A stretch of DNA of 64,000 nt from Proteus hauseri ATCC 700826 (GCF_001654965.1 NZ_LXEV01000031.1:1-64000); one strand, 5' to 3'. Counted from the first letter of the stretch, positions 52,140 to 63,166 are shown. Notes: generated by a model from the sequence alone, not told the origin. A program made the numbers and translations.

Positions 52140-53150
52140 ATGAAAAAAAATAGAAAAAGTAACCTATCAGAGATTACACCTGAATCTATCTTTATGATGA
52201 AACGACGAAATTTACTAAAATTATTAGGCGTTGGAGCAGCAGGGATAGCCGTCTCATCGGTTGTAAAAGCGGATTTATTTTCATGGTTTTCTGAAGATAA
52301 CAAGCCTACAACGCTCAAGTCACCTTATAAAGACTTACAATTTATTCAACCGAATGAATACAAATCTTCATTACCATTAACTCCTGAAGATAAAGTAACG
52401 GGATATAACAACTTTTATGAGTTTGGTCTTAATAAATCTGATCCTGCCGAATATGCACATACAATGAATACAGATGAGTGGACATTAACCATTGATGGTG
52501 AAGTAAACCGACCACTCACCTTAAATTTAGATGATATTAATCATAAATTTCAATTAGAAGAACGTATCTACCGTATGCGCTGCGTTGAAGCGTGGTCTAT
52601 GGTGATCCCTTGGGTAGGATTTCCATTAGCAAGTTTACTTTCTTTGGCTGAGCCCACTAGCCGAGCAAAATATGTTGCCTTTGAAACACGTTACGCACCA
52701 CAGGAAATGCGAGGACAAAATAGTCGCTTTATTGGTGGTGGTTTACAATACCCTTATGTTGAAGGATTGAGATTAGATGAAGCAATCAATCCCCTCACCT
52801 TATTAGCAACAGGGGTATATGGAAAATCACTACCAAATCAGAATGGTGCACCAATTCGCCTGGTTGTTCCTTGGAAATATGGCTTTAAAGGGATTAAATC
52901 CATTGTCAGAATTCGTCTAACAGAATCAATACCACCAACAACATGGAATCTTTCAGCACCAAATGAATATGGTTTTTATGCCAATGTTAATCCGGATGTT
53001 AGCCATCCTCGTTGGTCGCAAGCAACAGAACGATTTATTGGTGCCGGTGGTTTAGGTCAAGTCACCAGACAACCAACATTATTGTTCAATGGTTATAGCG
53101 AGCAAGTAGCGCATTTATATAAAGGGTTAGATCTACGGAGAAATTTTTAA
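52140..53150 (+). CDS. msrP: Periplasmic methionine sulfoxide reductase, catalytic subunit MsrP
   Basis: MsrP (YedY) is a molybdopterin enzyme that repairs oxidised methionine in periplasmic proteins. The 336-residue precursor has a twin-arginine signal ([11 protein letters not shown] at residues 20-30, then a hydrophobic stretch ending VVKA), so it is exported folded. Cys148 in YRMRCVEAW is the molybdenum ligand. Start ATG 52140 has GAGGTAAC upstream. It is coupled to msrQ by a one-base overlap. Confidence 0.96.
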   Translation: MKKNRKSNLSEITPESIFMMKRRNLLKLLGVGAAGIAVSSVVKADLFSWFSEDNKPTTLKSPYKDLQFIQPNEYKSSLPLTPEDKVTGYNNFYEFGLNKSDPAEYAHTMNTDEWTLTIDGEVNRPLTLNLDDINHKFQLEERIYRMRCVEAWSMVIPWVGFPLASLLSLAEPTSRAKYVAFETRYAPQEMRGQNSRFIGGGLQYPYVEGLRLDEAINPLTLLATGVYGKSLPNQNGAPIRLVVPWKYGFKGIKSIVRIRLTESIPPTTWNLSAPNEYGFYANVNPDVSHPRWSQATERFIGAGGLGQVTRQPTLLFNGYSEQVAHLYKGLDLRRNF

Positions 53151-53749
53151 TGCAACCACAACATGGAATAGACGTTAAGTTATTAAAAACCATATTCCAT
53201 CTTATTGGTTTATTGGCTTTTATTTGGCTTATTTATGCTCTCTATAATCAACAATTCAGCGCAGATCCTGCAAAAGACATTCAGCATTTCACAGGGATCA
53301 CCGCATTACGTTTATTGATTCTATTAGCGCTAATCCCTATGGCTGCCGATTACTTAAAATTAAACGCATTATTTCAGGTAAGAAAACTATTAGGATTATG
53401 GTGTTTTTTTTGGGCGAGTTTACATTTAACGAGCTATTTATTACTGGAAATCGGTTGGGAAAATATGGCTCTCTTTTTTAATGAGGTTTTTTCCCGAACT
53501 TATCTAATTATAGGCACCATATGTTGGGTAATTTTATTCTTGATGGCTATCAGCTCATTCAAATGGTTACAAATAAAATTTAACAAGTGGTGGAAAAAAA
53601 TACATAGTCTGTTTTATCCACTTTTGCTATTAGTTTGTATTCATTACCTTTTATCGTTGAAAACACTAACACCAGAACCTATTATTTACTTATTAATGAT
53701 TGGGATCACCTATTTTTATCGTTTTTTGCAACAAAAAAACAAGAAATAA
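53150..53749 (+). CDS. msrQ: MsrQ heme-binding membrane subunit
   Basis: MsrQ (YedZ) is the inner-membrane b-type cytochrome that passes electrons from the quinone pool to MsrP. The 199-residue protein has about six membrane segments and the family ferric-reductase-like fold; conserved His residues occur in WASLHLTSY and the HSLFYPLL/IHYLL segments. It shares TAATG with the msrP stop. The msrPQ pair lies directly after the two-component system. Confidence 0.95.
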   Translation: MQPQHGIDVKLLKTIFHLIGLLAFIWLIYALYNQQFSADPAKDIQHFTGITALRLLILLALIPMAADYLKLNALFQVRKLLGLWCFFWASLHLTSYLLLEIGWENMALFFNEVFSRTYLIIGTICWVILFLMAISSFKWLQIKFNKWWKKIHSLFYPLLLLVCIHYLLSLKTLTPEPIIYLLMIGITYFYRFLQQKNKK

Positions 53750-53964
53750 AATAACGAGTTTTAGTGTATGGAATAAATAACATCTCAGGTAATAACTTAT
53801 TTAATCTCAGTGAGTAAAAATATTTTTTATTATATAAAAATGATTAAAAAACATCACACCATCTATATAAACATAAAATCACAAATTAAAGTAAGGTATC
53901 AAAAATAAAAGTAGAATTATTAATCATTAAAAACCAATAAAATGCATTTATCACGATAAAGTGA

Positions 53965-54555
53965 TTATAAAGTGTAAACACAATTCTCTGAAACTCCATT
54001 TAACCCTTGTTGTCTCTGTTCAAATAAAACGCTTTTACCCCCTTCTTCATTTCGGATTATTTTTAAAATATAAATACTATCAAAGTCACTACTTTTCCAC
54101 TTCGGAATTAAATCAGGGTCTCCACCTTCTTGCTTCATTATCTCTTTAGTCACTTTAACTAAATTATCATGTTCCCATGCAATAAAAATAACTGTATTTT
54201 CATATTGGTTACTCAATAATTCTTCTTTCAACCCTTTTATTTCTTTTGCATGAAAATTAAGGTGAATAGGTAGTGAGACTCGAATTGCCGTTGGCGTTAT
54301 TGTTTGCAAAGAACGTAATGAATTACCTAACTTACTCTGCTTAGGTGCAGCGGCAAACAGTGCATTAGGTTTACCAAATTGATTAATAAGTACATCTGGC
54401 AGAGATAAAGCACGGTTTAAACCTTTGCAGGTTAATTGCCCGCTGTCATTATCCGGTTTCTCACCATGTCTTACAAAAACAAGTGTTTGTTCTGAATATG
54501 CCATATGACTAAATCCTAAAATCAGTAAGCTAAAAAAAATAACTATTTTACGCAT
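53965..54555 (-). CDS. Secreted histidine phosphatase superfamily protein
   Basis: A 196-residue exported protein of the histidine phosphatase (phosphoglycerate mutase-like) superfamily. The signal peptide covers residues 1-21 (ends AYS). The mature part opens with the catalytic RHGEKPD (Arg29, His30), and a second conserved His is in IAWEHDNL. The substrate is unknown. It is convergent with msrQ, with a 215-bp gap. Such proteins occur as orphans in several Gram-negative bacteria. Confidence 0.82.
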   Translation of the reverse strand: MRKIVIFFSLLILGFSHMAYSEQTLVFVRHGEKPDNDSGQLTCKGLNRALSLPDVLINQFGKPNALFAAAPKQSKLGNSLRSLQTITPTAIRVSLPIHLNFHAKEIKGLKEELLSNQYENTVIFIAWEHDNLVKVTKEIMKQEGGDPDLIPKWKSSDFDSIYILKIIRNEEGGKSVLFEQRQQGLNGVSENCVYTL

Positions 54556-56920
54556 CTATTTTTGCCTTTATACGAATTAACAGTCGTTTTATCTTATTAT
54601 TTTCTTATACACAATATACAGCATGCTTACTTTTACAAAAGTTAAAAATAGAAAAGACAGTATCTATCTAAATGTTACCTTTATATTATGCCAAAATTAT
54701 TAAAACTAATTAGCTACAAATAAGTTGTTGTCATCCTCATGCTAGTGGAATCCCCATTAATTACAGATGCTGTTGCTAGATGAGTATAATCAATTGCTAA
54801 AAAGCATTAGACCAATCATCAAATTGTCCTTTTATCATGACCCAGTAACACTTCAATTTGCATATTTTTGTTATGGATATCGGCGATGACACCTCAGTTC
54901 ATACCAGGAGTACATTTTTTGGCTCTCTAATGTGCCGTCATTTTTTAAATGAAAGAGTCAAAAAGTATCGAAGCAGCTCTTGTACAAAAAAACAACTACC
55001 ATTTTTACATATATATTTACTATAAATTATCTAATTAACTGATAAAGTTTTCACCCTTATCGAAAAAGATAAAAAATATATCTAAAGGAACTTTGAGGTA
55101 AAAATCATTTTTCTTTTTTTTACACGCCATTGTGTGTTTAATTAATATACAAAAGACAAAGGCCGTACCCCGATTTGAACCTTCTAACATGATTTAAATT
55201 GCTATAGCTTCAATACTACTTCAGTGATTATGTTACTCTTTTTTTTCAAAAAAGAGACTACCATCTCAAATGTTAAATCCTAAAACATCGCTAACATAAG
55301 CGCCGATATTTTTTATCAACTAATAATATAAATTAGAGTATAAAACACAGCAATATGACGCATTTTTTTACCCTTTAGTTACATTGCCACAGTGAATTAT
55401 TATTAGAGCAAACAACATATTTTTGATGATTTACCATCAACCAGCGAGAATGTAAGAAAAACTCACTGTGAAAATAAAACCATCATGCAAAAAGCATCTT
55501 ATAGAAGAAAATAATATCGGTACGTAACTAATGGATTTTTTCCTTACTTATGTTCTAAACTTAAATAAATAACCATAAGACCAGATTAAAAATCAAAAAA
55601 GCAATAATACTGATACAAGATAGATAAATCGATATCGCTTTTCTACAAATAAGCATCATATATGAAAAGTGAATTTATTAAACAATTGAAATATCATTCA
55701 TAGGAATTTAAAATAAATAAATAGAAAAAAATTACTAATAAAAAAGTATAAATAAAAATAGCTAAAACTTCGTTTTTTAGTAAAAAAACAATACAAAAGA
55801 ATAGTAATTAAAAAAAAACACGATCAATATGATAATTTTTCATTTCAAAATTTACATAAACAACCTACTTATAATGCTGATTTGTAATACAAATAAAGCA
55901 TCTCTCAACGCTAGCATTTTAGCCACCTAAGCGCGATAGCGACCTCCATCACTGATGCTAAAAGAACGTTTTAATTATTTAAACAATAAATATAAATTTA
56001 GTAAAATTGTATAATTCACTTTATATTATCATTTAAAACAGAATTAAATAAATTTAAAACATTAATAATGAAAATATAATATCTATAGGCCTAATTCAAA
56101 GTAAAGCTTATTAAAAACCTTCACAGAAATTATCATAATTAACAAACAAAAAAATAATATTTTTAAAGGTAAAACAGTAGTAATAATTATAAATACATTA
56201 AAATATGATATTAAAAACAACAGTCAAATATAAAAATAAAAAATCTATAATTTAAAAAACACTGATAAAACAGAGAGATTTTAATAAAAAAAATGGCTTT
56301 AACATTTTAATAGTTAATTTTTTATAATTTTATAAATTAACTTAAAATCAAGTTTATAACTTAAATATATTATTAAAAAACAACGCTAAAAAGCTGCTTT
56401 ACGACCAATATAAACCCACAAAAACACATTAAAAAAACTTATCAAATAGATATATGAAAAAAGAATTTTCAAAACAGAAAAAGCTTTTTTTTACTTAGTG
56501 TGTCCATAAAGTTATCGCGATGAAAAGAATAATGCTGTACTTTTTTTCATCTAAATCAATATTTGCAACAACATTAATAACTCAATTACATTGATGAAAG
56601 TCAAAAAACCAGCCAATTAATAACCAAATCATAACAAAAAAGGATTTTTTTTATATTTGTCACACAATTGGCTTTATTCTATTACATCTCTTCAAATATT
56701 CCCTACAATAGCCAACTTATCAAACCTAACAATCTCCTGTGTAATTATTACGAGCATTGTTTAGTTAGGTAACTATCTTTTTTTACTTATAGTTTATCGT
56801 TTCAGCAAAGTAGAGCATTAATAAAACCGAGTACCCTACACAATAAATAAATGACCAACTTATAGTTTTGCCGACGCAGTAATAAACGATAAAAATTGCA
56901 AACTTAAGGATAAAAATAAC
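54556..56920. other. 2.4-kb very AT-rich region without recognisable genes
   Basis: No frame longer than about 60 codons is present. On the minus strand between 54830 and 54930 a short protein-like trace can be read (VIADIHNKNMQIEVLLGHDK in one frame, with a stop just before it), perhaps a decayed mobile-element or metabolic gene; I could not name it. At 55917-55963 a more GC-rich island has nested complementary segments (TTTTAGC/GCTAAAA, CGC-GATA-GCG). The part from 56480 on must hold the lctP promoter. Confidence 0.5.
56591..56604. promoter_or_regulatory. FNR-like site upstream of lctP
   Basis: TTGAT-GAAA-GTCAA matches the FNR consensus at 9 of 10 positions. It is about 320 bp before lctP. 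Control of lactate uptake by oxygen would make sense, but the distance is large and single sites of this kind arise by chance in AT-rich DNA. Confidence 0.3.
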
Positions 56921-58447
56921 ATGTCAGACTATCTATCATTTTTATTGGGAATAGTTCCTTTGGCTGTTCTGATTTTTATGATATTAAAGATGAAATCTGC
57001 AGTTCACCATGCAGTACTTGTCTCTTTAGCTATCTCTGTCGTTCTTGCTATTTTCCATTGGAACAACACCCTCCAATTTGCCTCAATGTCTGTGCTTTAT
57101 GGTGCAGTGAAAGGATTGTGGCCGATAATCATCGTTATTCTTGCCGCTATTTACAGTTATAACTTAATGTTAAAAACCGGTGGCATGGAAGTTTTAAAAA
57201 ATGTGCTAGCAGGCATCAGTGATGATAAGCGTGTGCAAGTGCTGCTTATTTCATGGTGTTTTGGTGGTTTTCTAGAAGCAGTTGCAGGGTATGGTACTGC
57301 GGTTGCTATTCCTATCGGCATTTTAATTGCATTAGGATTTGATCCATTTAAAGCGGCTGTTGCTTCTTTAGTTGCCAACACCGTACCTACAGCATTTGGT
57401 GCGGTAGGGATCCCTGTTTCTATTCTTGCGCAAAATACCGGGCTTGATGTCCTGATTTTAAGTAAAACGATTATTATTCAGCTGGGATTATTTAATATCT
57501 TGCTGCCGTTCGTCATTGTTGCGATAGCCGGTGGTGGAATTAAAGCAATTAAAGGTGTGGTATTTATCACGCTGATGTGTGGTATTAGTACTCTTATTCC
57601 ACAATATATCGTCGCCGCCAATTTAGGTGCAGAGTTGCCTGCTTTTGCTGGTAGTTTAGTAAGCCTTGTTGTTGTTGTTTGCCTGGCTAAATGCATGAAA
57701 GGTAAAAATAACAAAAATAAAAATACTAAAAAGTACAGCGCAAAAGAACTGCTGACAGCAAGTTCTATCTATTTATTCACTTTTATTTTTATTCTTGCTT
57801 GTTCACCACTGTTCCCAACACTACAAAGTGCAGCTGGTGCTATCTCTACAAAAATTCCATTTGTATTAAGTGATTCACAAACTGAATATCAAACTATTGC
57901 TTGGTTAAGCACACCGGGTGTGTTGATTATTCTAGCGAGCTTTGTGGGAGGAACAATTCAAGGAGCCAGCGTTTCAACGTTGATTTCAGTATTAGTTCAA
58001 ACCACTATCCAACTAAAAAATTCCATTATTGCCATTATGGCGATAGTTGCGATGGCAACTGTTATGGATTTCAGTGGCATGATAGGCAGTATTGCTGAAA
58101 CACTGGTCGATTTAACCGGCTCTGGTTTTATCTTTATTGCGCCAGTGATTGGTGCATTGGGAACCTTTGTAACCGGTAGTGACACCAACTCTAACGTGCT
58201 GTTTGGTAAGTTACAAACCAGTGCGGCGGCCAAACTCAATATCGACCCATTCATTCTTGCCGCTGCAAATACCTCGGGTGCAACCGGCGGTAAGATGATC
58301 TCTCCTCAAAGTATTGCGATAGCGGTTTCTGCGACCAAAATGGATGGCCAAAGTAGTGCCATTATGCGTGAAACCCTAAAATATTGTATCGCTTACATTG
58401 TTATTCTTGGGGCAAAAATTGGCATTATTTATCACCTAATGAATTAA
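56921..58447 (+). CDS. lctP: L-lactate permease, LctP family
   Basis: A proton-lactate symporter of the LctP/LldP family in the inner membrane. The 508-residue protein has about 12-13 membrane segments; conserved stretches include GGFLEAVAGYGTAVAIPIGIL near 115-135 and FVTGSDTNSNVLFG near 424. It is a little shorter than E. coli LldP (about 550), mainly in loops. It heads a cluster with lutABC, so imported lactate would be oxidised by LutABC. Glycolate is a possible other substrate. Confidence 0.92.
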   Translation: MSDYLSFLLGIVPLAVLIFMILKMKSAVHHAVLVSLAISVVLAIFHWNNTLQFASMSVLYGAVKGLWPIIIVILAAIYSYNLMLKTGGMEVLKNVLAGISDDKRVQVLLISWCFGGFLEAVAGYGTAVAIPIGILIALGFDPFKAAVASLVANTVPTAFGAVGIPVSILAQNTGLDVLILSKTIIIQLGLFNILLPFVIVAIAGGGIKAIKGVVFITLMCGISTLIPQYIVAANLGAELPAFAGSLVSLVVVVCLAKCMKGKNNKNKNTKKYSAKELLTASSIYLFTFIFILACSPLFPTLQSAAGAISTKIPFVLSDSQTEYQTIAWLSTPGVLIILASFVGGTIQGASVSTLISVLVQTTIQLKNSIIAIMAIVAMATVMDFSGMIGSIAETLVDLTGSGFIFIAPVIGALGTFVTGSDTNSNVLFGKLQTSAAAKLNIDPFILAAANTSGATGGKMISPQSIAIAVSATKMDGQSSAIMRETLKYCIAYIVILGAKIGIIYHLMN

Positions 58448-58455
58448 CTGATAAA

Positions 58456-58486
58456 GAGAAGTGAGTTCTTAATTTACTCACTTCTC
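58456..58486 (+). terminator. Hairpin between lctP and lutA
   Basis: GAGAAGTGAGT pairs exactly with ACTCACTTCTC around 9 nt. No strong T run follows, so it may be a partial terminator or an mRNA-stabilising structure that sets different levels for permease and enzyme. Confidence 0.6.
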
Positions 58487-58565
58487 ATTAATAAATAACA
58501 CAGTAAAAAGAATTTTATTTTAAGTAAAAATGACAACATCTGAGCGATGTTATGGAGTTCAATTA

Positions 58566-59285
58566 ATGAAAGTTAATTTTTATGCGACCTGCCTTGGGGA
58601 TGTGCTGAAGGCGGATTCAGCAAGAGATACCGTATTGCTACTCGAAAAGCTAGGTTGCGAAGTACTATTTCAAGAACGCCAAGGTTGCTGTGGTCAGCCT
58701 GCTTTAAATAGTGGCTATGTAAATAGTGCAAAACCGGCAATGAAATCCTTAATTGAAACATTGGAAGTCAATGATTACCCGATAATTTCACCCGCGGGAT
58801 CTTGTACTTATGCCATTAAAGGTTATCCGACTTATCTTGCTGATGAGCCACAATGGGCATTACGCGCACAAGGTGTCGCAGACCGATTAATCGACTTAAC
58901 CAGCTTTATTGTCAACAAATTAGGCATTGTTGATGTAGGTGCACGCCTTCCAGGAAAAGCCGTTTATCATCCATCGTGCAGTTTAACGCGAAAATTGGGC
59001 GTTGTAAGTGAGCCATTAACTCTACTAAAACATGTTGAAGGGCTTGAAATGCTGCCTTTTGCCAACTCCGAAACCTGCTGCGGCTTTGGCGGTACATTCT
59101 CCGTTAAGATGTCTGAAATCTCAGGTGAGATGGTAACTGAGAAAGTTAAACATATCATGGAAGTGAGTCCTGACTATGTTATTGGTGCTGATACCAGCTG
59201 CTTAATTAACATACAGGGGCGTTTAAACCGTGAAAAACGCCCTGTAAAAGTGCTGCATATTGCACAAGTATTAATGAGCCAATAA
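58566..59285 (+). CDS. lutA: Lactate utilization protein A
   Basis: LutA (YkgE) is an iron-sulfur subunit of the LutABC L-lactate oxidase. The 239-residue protein has two CCG domains, each with a cysteine-rich motif: RQGCCGQPA near 39 and SETCCGFGG near 170. The ATG at 58566 has GGAG upstream; the frame extends to 58530 but relatives begin MKVNFYATC. It lies 118 bp below lctP and 11 bp above lutB. Confidence 0.95.
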   Translation: MKVNFYATCLGDVLKADSARDTVLLLEKLGCEVLFQERQGCCGQPALNSGYVNSAKPAMKSLIETLEVNDYPIISPAGSCTYAIKGYPTYLADEPQWALRAQGVADRLIDLTSFIVNKLGIVDVGARLPGKAVYHPSCSLTRKLGVVSEPLTLLKHVEGLEMLPFANSETCCGFGGTFSVKMSEISGEMVTEKVKHIMEVSPDYVIGADTSCLINIQGRLNREKRPVKVLHIAQVLMSQ

Positions 59286-59296
59286 GGAAGCCCACT

Positions 59297-60718
59297 ATGT
59301 CGATTAAAACCAGTGATATAGATTTCAGACCCCGCCTAGAACATGAGATGAAAGATACTATCATGCGTAATGCTGTTGTCATGGCGCAAGAACGTATCGG
59401 AGCTAACCGTGAAATTATGGTTAAGGAGTTGGGCAATTGGGAAGAATGGCGAGATCGTGCTGAACAAATTCGTAATCATGTGCTTGAAAATCTTGATGCT
59501 TATCTCTATCAATTATCAGAAAAAGTAACCGAAAACGGTGGCCATGTCTATTTTGCCAAAACCGCTGAAGATGCTTCTCGTTATATTTGCGAAGTAGCCA
59601 AAAAGAAAAATGCCAAAAAGATAGTCAAATCTAAGTCGATGGTGACTGAAGAGATAGGCATGAACAAAGCCTTACAAAATGAAGGCATTGAAATTATCGA
59701 AACCGATCTTGGTGAATATATTCTTCAAGTGGATAACGATCCACCATCACATATCGTCGTGCCTGCAATTCATAAAGATCGTTACCAAATTCGTAAAGTA
59801 TTGAATGAAAAGCTGGGTTATGAAGGCAGCGAAAATCCTGAAGATATTACACTGTTTATTCGTCAACGTATTCGCCAAGATTTCCTCTCTGCCGATATTG
59901 GTGTAACAGGCTGTAACTTTGCTGTTGCTGAAACAGGTTCTGTTTGTTTAGTCACCAATGAAGGTAATGCGCGTATGACAACGACATTACCAAAAACCCA
60001 TATTGCCGTAATGGGAATGGAGCGTATTGCGCCAACATTTGAAGAAGTGGATCCGCTTATTACTATGCTATGCCGTAGTGCGGTGGGCTCACGACTCACC
60101 AGTTATAACACATGGGTAACAGGCCCCCGAGAAGCGGGTAACGTTGATGGCCCAGAAGAGTTCCATCTAGTTATTGTAGATAATGGCCGTTCTAAAATTT
60201 TAGGTTCGCAGTTTAGAGATATTTTACGTTGCATCCGCTGTGGTGCTTGTTTAAATACCTGCCCTGCTTACCGTAATATTGGTGGTCACGCTTATGGCTC
60301 TATTTATCCAGGCCCAATTGGTGCCGTTATCTCTCCTTTATTAGGCGGATATGAAGATTTTCATGATCTCCCTTATGCCTGCTCACTGTGCAATGCCTGT
60401 AATGTCGTTTGTCCCGTTAAAATTCCTTTAGCGCAGTTAATTTTAAAACATCGCCGAGTTATGGCAGAAGGCGGTTTAACACCAAAAGCTGAGCGTCGCG
60501 TAACCGGTATGTTTAACTACCTAAATGCACATCCTACATTATGGAAAGTGGGCATGAATGTCGGTGCAAAAATGGCAGGCTTAATGATCAAAAAAGGCAC
60601 TACGCCAATTAAGATCAGCGTATTAAACGATTGGATGGCGTCAAGAGATCTTCCAGAACCTGATGGCTATAGTTTCCGTAGTTGGTTTAAACGCCATAAA
60701 GCAGAAGGAAAAAAATAA
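59297..60718 (+). CDS. lutB: Lactate utilization protein B
   Basis: LutB (YkgF) is the iron-sulfur electron-transfer subunit. The 473-residue protein has an N-terminal LUD domain and two [4Fe-4S] motifs near 310 and 360: [12 protein letters not shown] and [19 protein letters not shown] precedes the ATG at 59297. It is followed by lutC after one base, so all three are translated together. Confidence 0.96.
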   Translation: MSIKTSDIDFRPRLEHEMKDTIMRNAVVMAQERIGANREIMVKELGNWEEWRDRAEQIRNHVLENLDAYLYQLSEKVTENGGHVYFAKTAEDASRYICEVAKKKNAKKIVKSKSMVTEEIGMNKALQNEGIEIIETDLGEYILQVDNDPPSHIVVPAIHKDRYQIRKVLNEKLGYEGSENPEDITLFIRQRIRQDFLSADIGVTGCNFAVAETGSVCLVTNEGNARMTTTLPKTHIAVMGMERIAPTFEEVDPLITMLCRSAVGSRLTSYNTWVTGPREAGNVDGPEEFHLVIVDNGRSKILGSQFRDILRCIRCGACLNTCPAYRNIGGHAYGSIYPGPIGAVISPLLGGYEDFHDLPYACSLCNACNVVCPVKIPLAQLILKHRRVMAEGGLTPKAERRVTGMFNYLNAHPTLWKVGMNVGAKMAGLMIKKGTTPIKISVLNDWMASRDLPEPDGYSFRSWFKRHKAEGKK

Positions 60719-60719
60719 C

Positions 60720-61424
60720 ATGTTAAATGAACAAAATCGTAATGAATTTCTGCAAACTATTGCTCAACAATTAGGTCGTCCTGTTGCACATACACCACAG
60801 CCTCAGCCAACGCCTGTTAATGATTTAGCAAAAACGCGGTTGGCAAATCTATCACAAGATGAGCTATGCAACGCATTTACCGAGTTCGCACAAACACAAA
60901 TGGTGAAATGTGTCGTTACTAAACCCAATGATCTCATTAATAGCCTCATTGAATTATGTGAAAGTTATGATTGTCAGGGTTCAGTGGTGATGAGTGGTGA
61001 TCAACGTTTACATGATCTTGGTGTCACTCAGGCCATGAGTGAAAAATATGAAACCTATGTTTGGGATCCACAATTAGGTTATGACAACATTACTCATGCT
61101 GAAAGATCGCAAATTGGTATTGTTTTTGCTGAAGCTGGATTAACAGAATCAGGGGGGATCGTATTATTTTCATCTCCTGAAAAAGGACGTTCAGTCAGTT
61201 TATTGCCAGAAACATCAATTGTGATCCTGCGTAAAAGCGATATTTTACCTCGTGTTGCACAAATTGCAGAACGTCTGCATAAAATGGCGCAAGATGGTAT
61301 TAGAATGCCTTCATGTATTAACTTAATTGGTGGTGCAAGTTCAACTGCTGATATTGAACTGATAAAAGTATGGGGCGTTCATGGCCCTGTTCATGCCGCT
61401 TATCTTATTATTGAAGATTGTTAA
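60720..61424 (+). CDS. lutC: Lactate utilization protein C
   Basis: LutC (YkgG) is a LUD-domain subunit of the lactate oxidase. The 234-residue protein has VVMSGDQRLHDLG near 98, the segment around GIVFAEAGLTESGGIVLFSS near 138, and LIGGASSTADIELIKVWGVHGP near the C-terminus; the last is the family hallmark. The ATG at 60720 is one base past the lutB stop. A strong terminator closes the operon. Confidence 0.95.
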   Translation: MLNEQNRNEFLQTIAQQLGRPVAHTPQPQPTPVNDLAKTRLANLSQDELCNAFTEFAQTQMVKCVVTKPNDLINSLIELCESYDCQGSVVMSGDQRLHDLGVTQAMSEKYETYVWDPQLGYDNITHAERSQIGIVFAEAGLTESGGIVLFSSPEKGRSVSLLPETSIVILRKSDILPRVAQIAERLHKMAQDGIRMPSCINLIGGASSTADIELIKVWGVHGPVHAAYLIIEDC

Positions 61425-61507
61425 TAACATATAAAATCAGTTAATTACAACAATAACGTTAACAAGCAAACTAAGGTCATGGTCAAAGGATTGGCCTATT
61501 AATATAA

Positions 61508-61535
61508 AAGACGCCAAATAAAGGCGTCTTTTTAT
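61508..61535 (+). terminator. Intrinsic terminator of lctP-lutABC
   Basis: AAGACGCC pairs with GGCGTCTT around AAATAAA, followed by TTTATT. It is 84 bp past lutC. Confidence 0.85.
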
Positions 61536-61584
61536 TATTGCGATCTTATCATTGTAGCTAGGTATTGACATATCAGCGGCGTGA

Positions 61585-61998
61585 TTAATTTTCTAACAAT
61601 ACTTTTGCTCGCCATTGATTAAGTTTAACTTCACAAGCTAACAAAACATCACCAGCCCCTGTTCCCCCCATCACTAATGATGATTGACGTTGGCACTCAG
61701 CACTTCTAAATTTTATAAAATGCTCTTGTGAACTCACCAATGCTTCTATCGCACTTTTTACTGCAACAGAGTCGATATCTTCAAGATCACTTTTACTTTT
61801 TTCATAAATCAAATTCATTTGCCGCTCTGAAAGTTTTAATTCATCTAATAAACAAGTCTGAATTTCTGTTCTAGGTGCTTGTGAGGTTAATTCATAACAT
61901 TTTGTTAGAGGATCACTTGCTACTTGAGCAATAGAAGAAAAAGAGAGAAAACTCACCATGAATAAACTGCAAGAAATAATAAATGCACTCACTTTCAT
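61585..61998 (-). CDS. LprI/DUF1311-family secreted protein
   Basis: A 137-residue precursor with a signal peptide (about residues 1-25, ending SIAQVA). The mature part is the DUF1311 (LprI) domain with four cysteines (TKCYEL, QTCLLDE, AECQRQ, LACEVK) and a helical core. Family members have been linked to lysozyme inhibition (Mycobacterium LprI), but this is not general. The ATG at 61998 has a GGGAG site 4-8 bases upstream; the longer frame to 62178 is not supported. Confidence 0.8.
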   Translation of the reverse strand: MKVSAFIISCSLFMVSFLSFSSIAQVASDPLTKCYELTSQAPRTEIQTCLLDELKLSERQMNLIYEKSKSDLEDIDSVAVKSAIEALVSSQEHFIKFRSAECQRQSSLVMGGTGAGDVLLACEVKLNQWRAKVLLEN

Positions 61999-62424
61999 GC
62001 TAACTCCCAATGATAAAATATTAAATAATGAAACTATTATTAGCCTAAAGTATAAATTAATATTTACCACTGCTATTAATGCGATACAACAAAAATAGGA
62101 TATATCGTATCTCAAAATAAAAAGAATATTGCGCAGTAATAATATAAAGAAATTATTATCAATTCTCTTTTTTATCAAAAGATAACATTTAAGAATGATA
62201 TCAAGGGATTATTATTGATAAAAAAGAGGATAAAAGTGAATTTTTTGTGATTAACACTTAATTTATGATAAAAAGTGAAAAAAGCATTTTTATCAGTTCT
62301 TATTACAATTTAAATCGTCTGATTATTTTAACTTAAGCTAATAGAAAAATATCTTTTTTTGCAGTAATCTCACCGTCTTCATTTAGGTATTTTTGCCTTA
62401 ATCATTACCAATGGTATTGCCAAC
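61999..62424. other. AT-rich divergent intergenic region
   Basis: The 426 bp between the LprI-type gene and the DMT gene hold the upstream sequences of both. No gene or clear promoter pair is seen. Confidence 0.3.
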
Positions 62425-62769
62425 ATGTTCTACAAATTGACTCCTATTATTTTATTGATTATTTCAAATATTTTTATGACCTTTGCTTGGTATGGTCACC
62501 TTAAATATGGGAATAAACCTTTAATTATTGTTATTATTTTAAGCTGGCTAATCGCTTTTGTTGAATACTGTTTTGCTGTACCCGCTAATAGAATAGGCCA
62601 TAATTACTACAGTGCAGCTGAATTAAAAACGATTCAAGAAGTCATTACTTTAACTATTTTTGCTATTTTTTCGGTTACTTACTTAGGTGAAAACTTCACG
62701 TTAAACCATTTTATTGGCTTTCTTTTAATTGGTGCCGGCGCTTTATTTATTTTTAAAGGTCCTTTTTAA
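62425..62769 (+). CDS. DMT/DUF486-family small membrane protein
   Basis: A 114-residue inner-membrane protein with four membrane segments, of the DUF486 branch of the drug/metabolite transporter superfamily. The signature PANRIGHNYYSAAELKTIQE is in the middle and LNHFIGFLLIGAGALFIF at the end. Small four-helix members are thought to act as dimers, but no substrate is known. The ribosome binding site is weak. It is a single gene. Confidence 0.85.
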   Translation: MFYKLTPIILLIISNIFMTFAWYGHLKYGNKPLIIVIILSWLIAFVEYCFAVPANRIGHNYYSAAELKTIQEVITLTIFAIFSVTYLGENFTLNHFIGFLLIGAGALFIFKGPF

Positions 62770-63166
62770 AATAACTAAATAAACGAAGAAATAATTACTC
62801 GTTTTATTGCTATCCCAGCTACTTTTTTTATCTATTAACCTCATGATAAAAATGAGGTTTTTTTGTACTTTCCATATAGTCAATCGATTAATTTTAGTAC
62901 AGCCCACTCTTTTTATACGCTATAAATAAGATTACAACATCGTTTATCATTAAGTCATATAATTTGCTTAATTAGTTTATATAAAATAATAGACTGCTTT
63001 AGTATAAATATAGTTGCCTCAAACCAGACTTTCCTCTTGAAAAAACATTTTCACTCAGCGCATAATGTACTCTCTTAAGAGAAGCATTGTTTCTCTGTCT
63101 TTTTATTGCCTCTCTTAAATAAATGCGCTGTTAAAGCGCCCCTTTGTTACTTTAACGTCAGATAAA
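62770..63166. other. Intergenic stretch before ykgJ
   Basis: The 397 bp are AT-rich and hold no frame that looks coding. A short GC hairpin is absent; a possible transcription end for the DMT gene is near 62840-62865 (CCTCATGATAAAAATGAGG, then T). Confidence 0.4.

Noticed and set aside
55161-55190. Sequence like a tRNA T-loop (GGTTCAAATC on the minus strand)
   Set aside because: The T-stem halves do not pair and no anticodon or D arm can be folded nearby, so it is not a tRNA gene.
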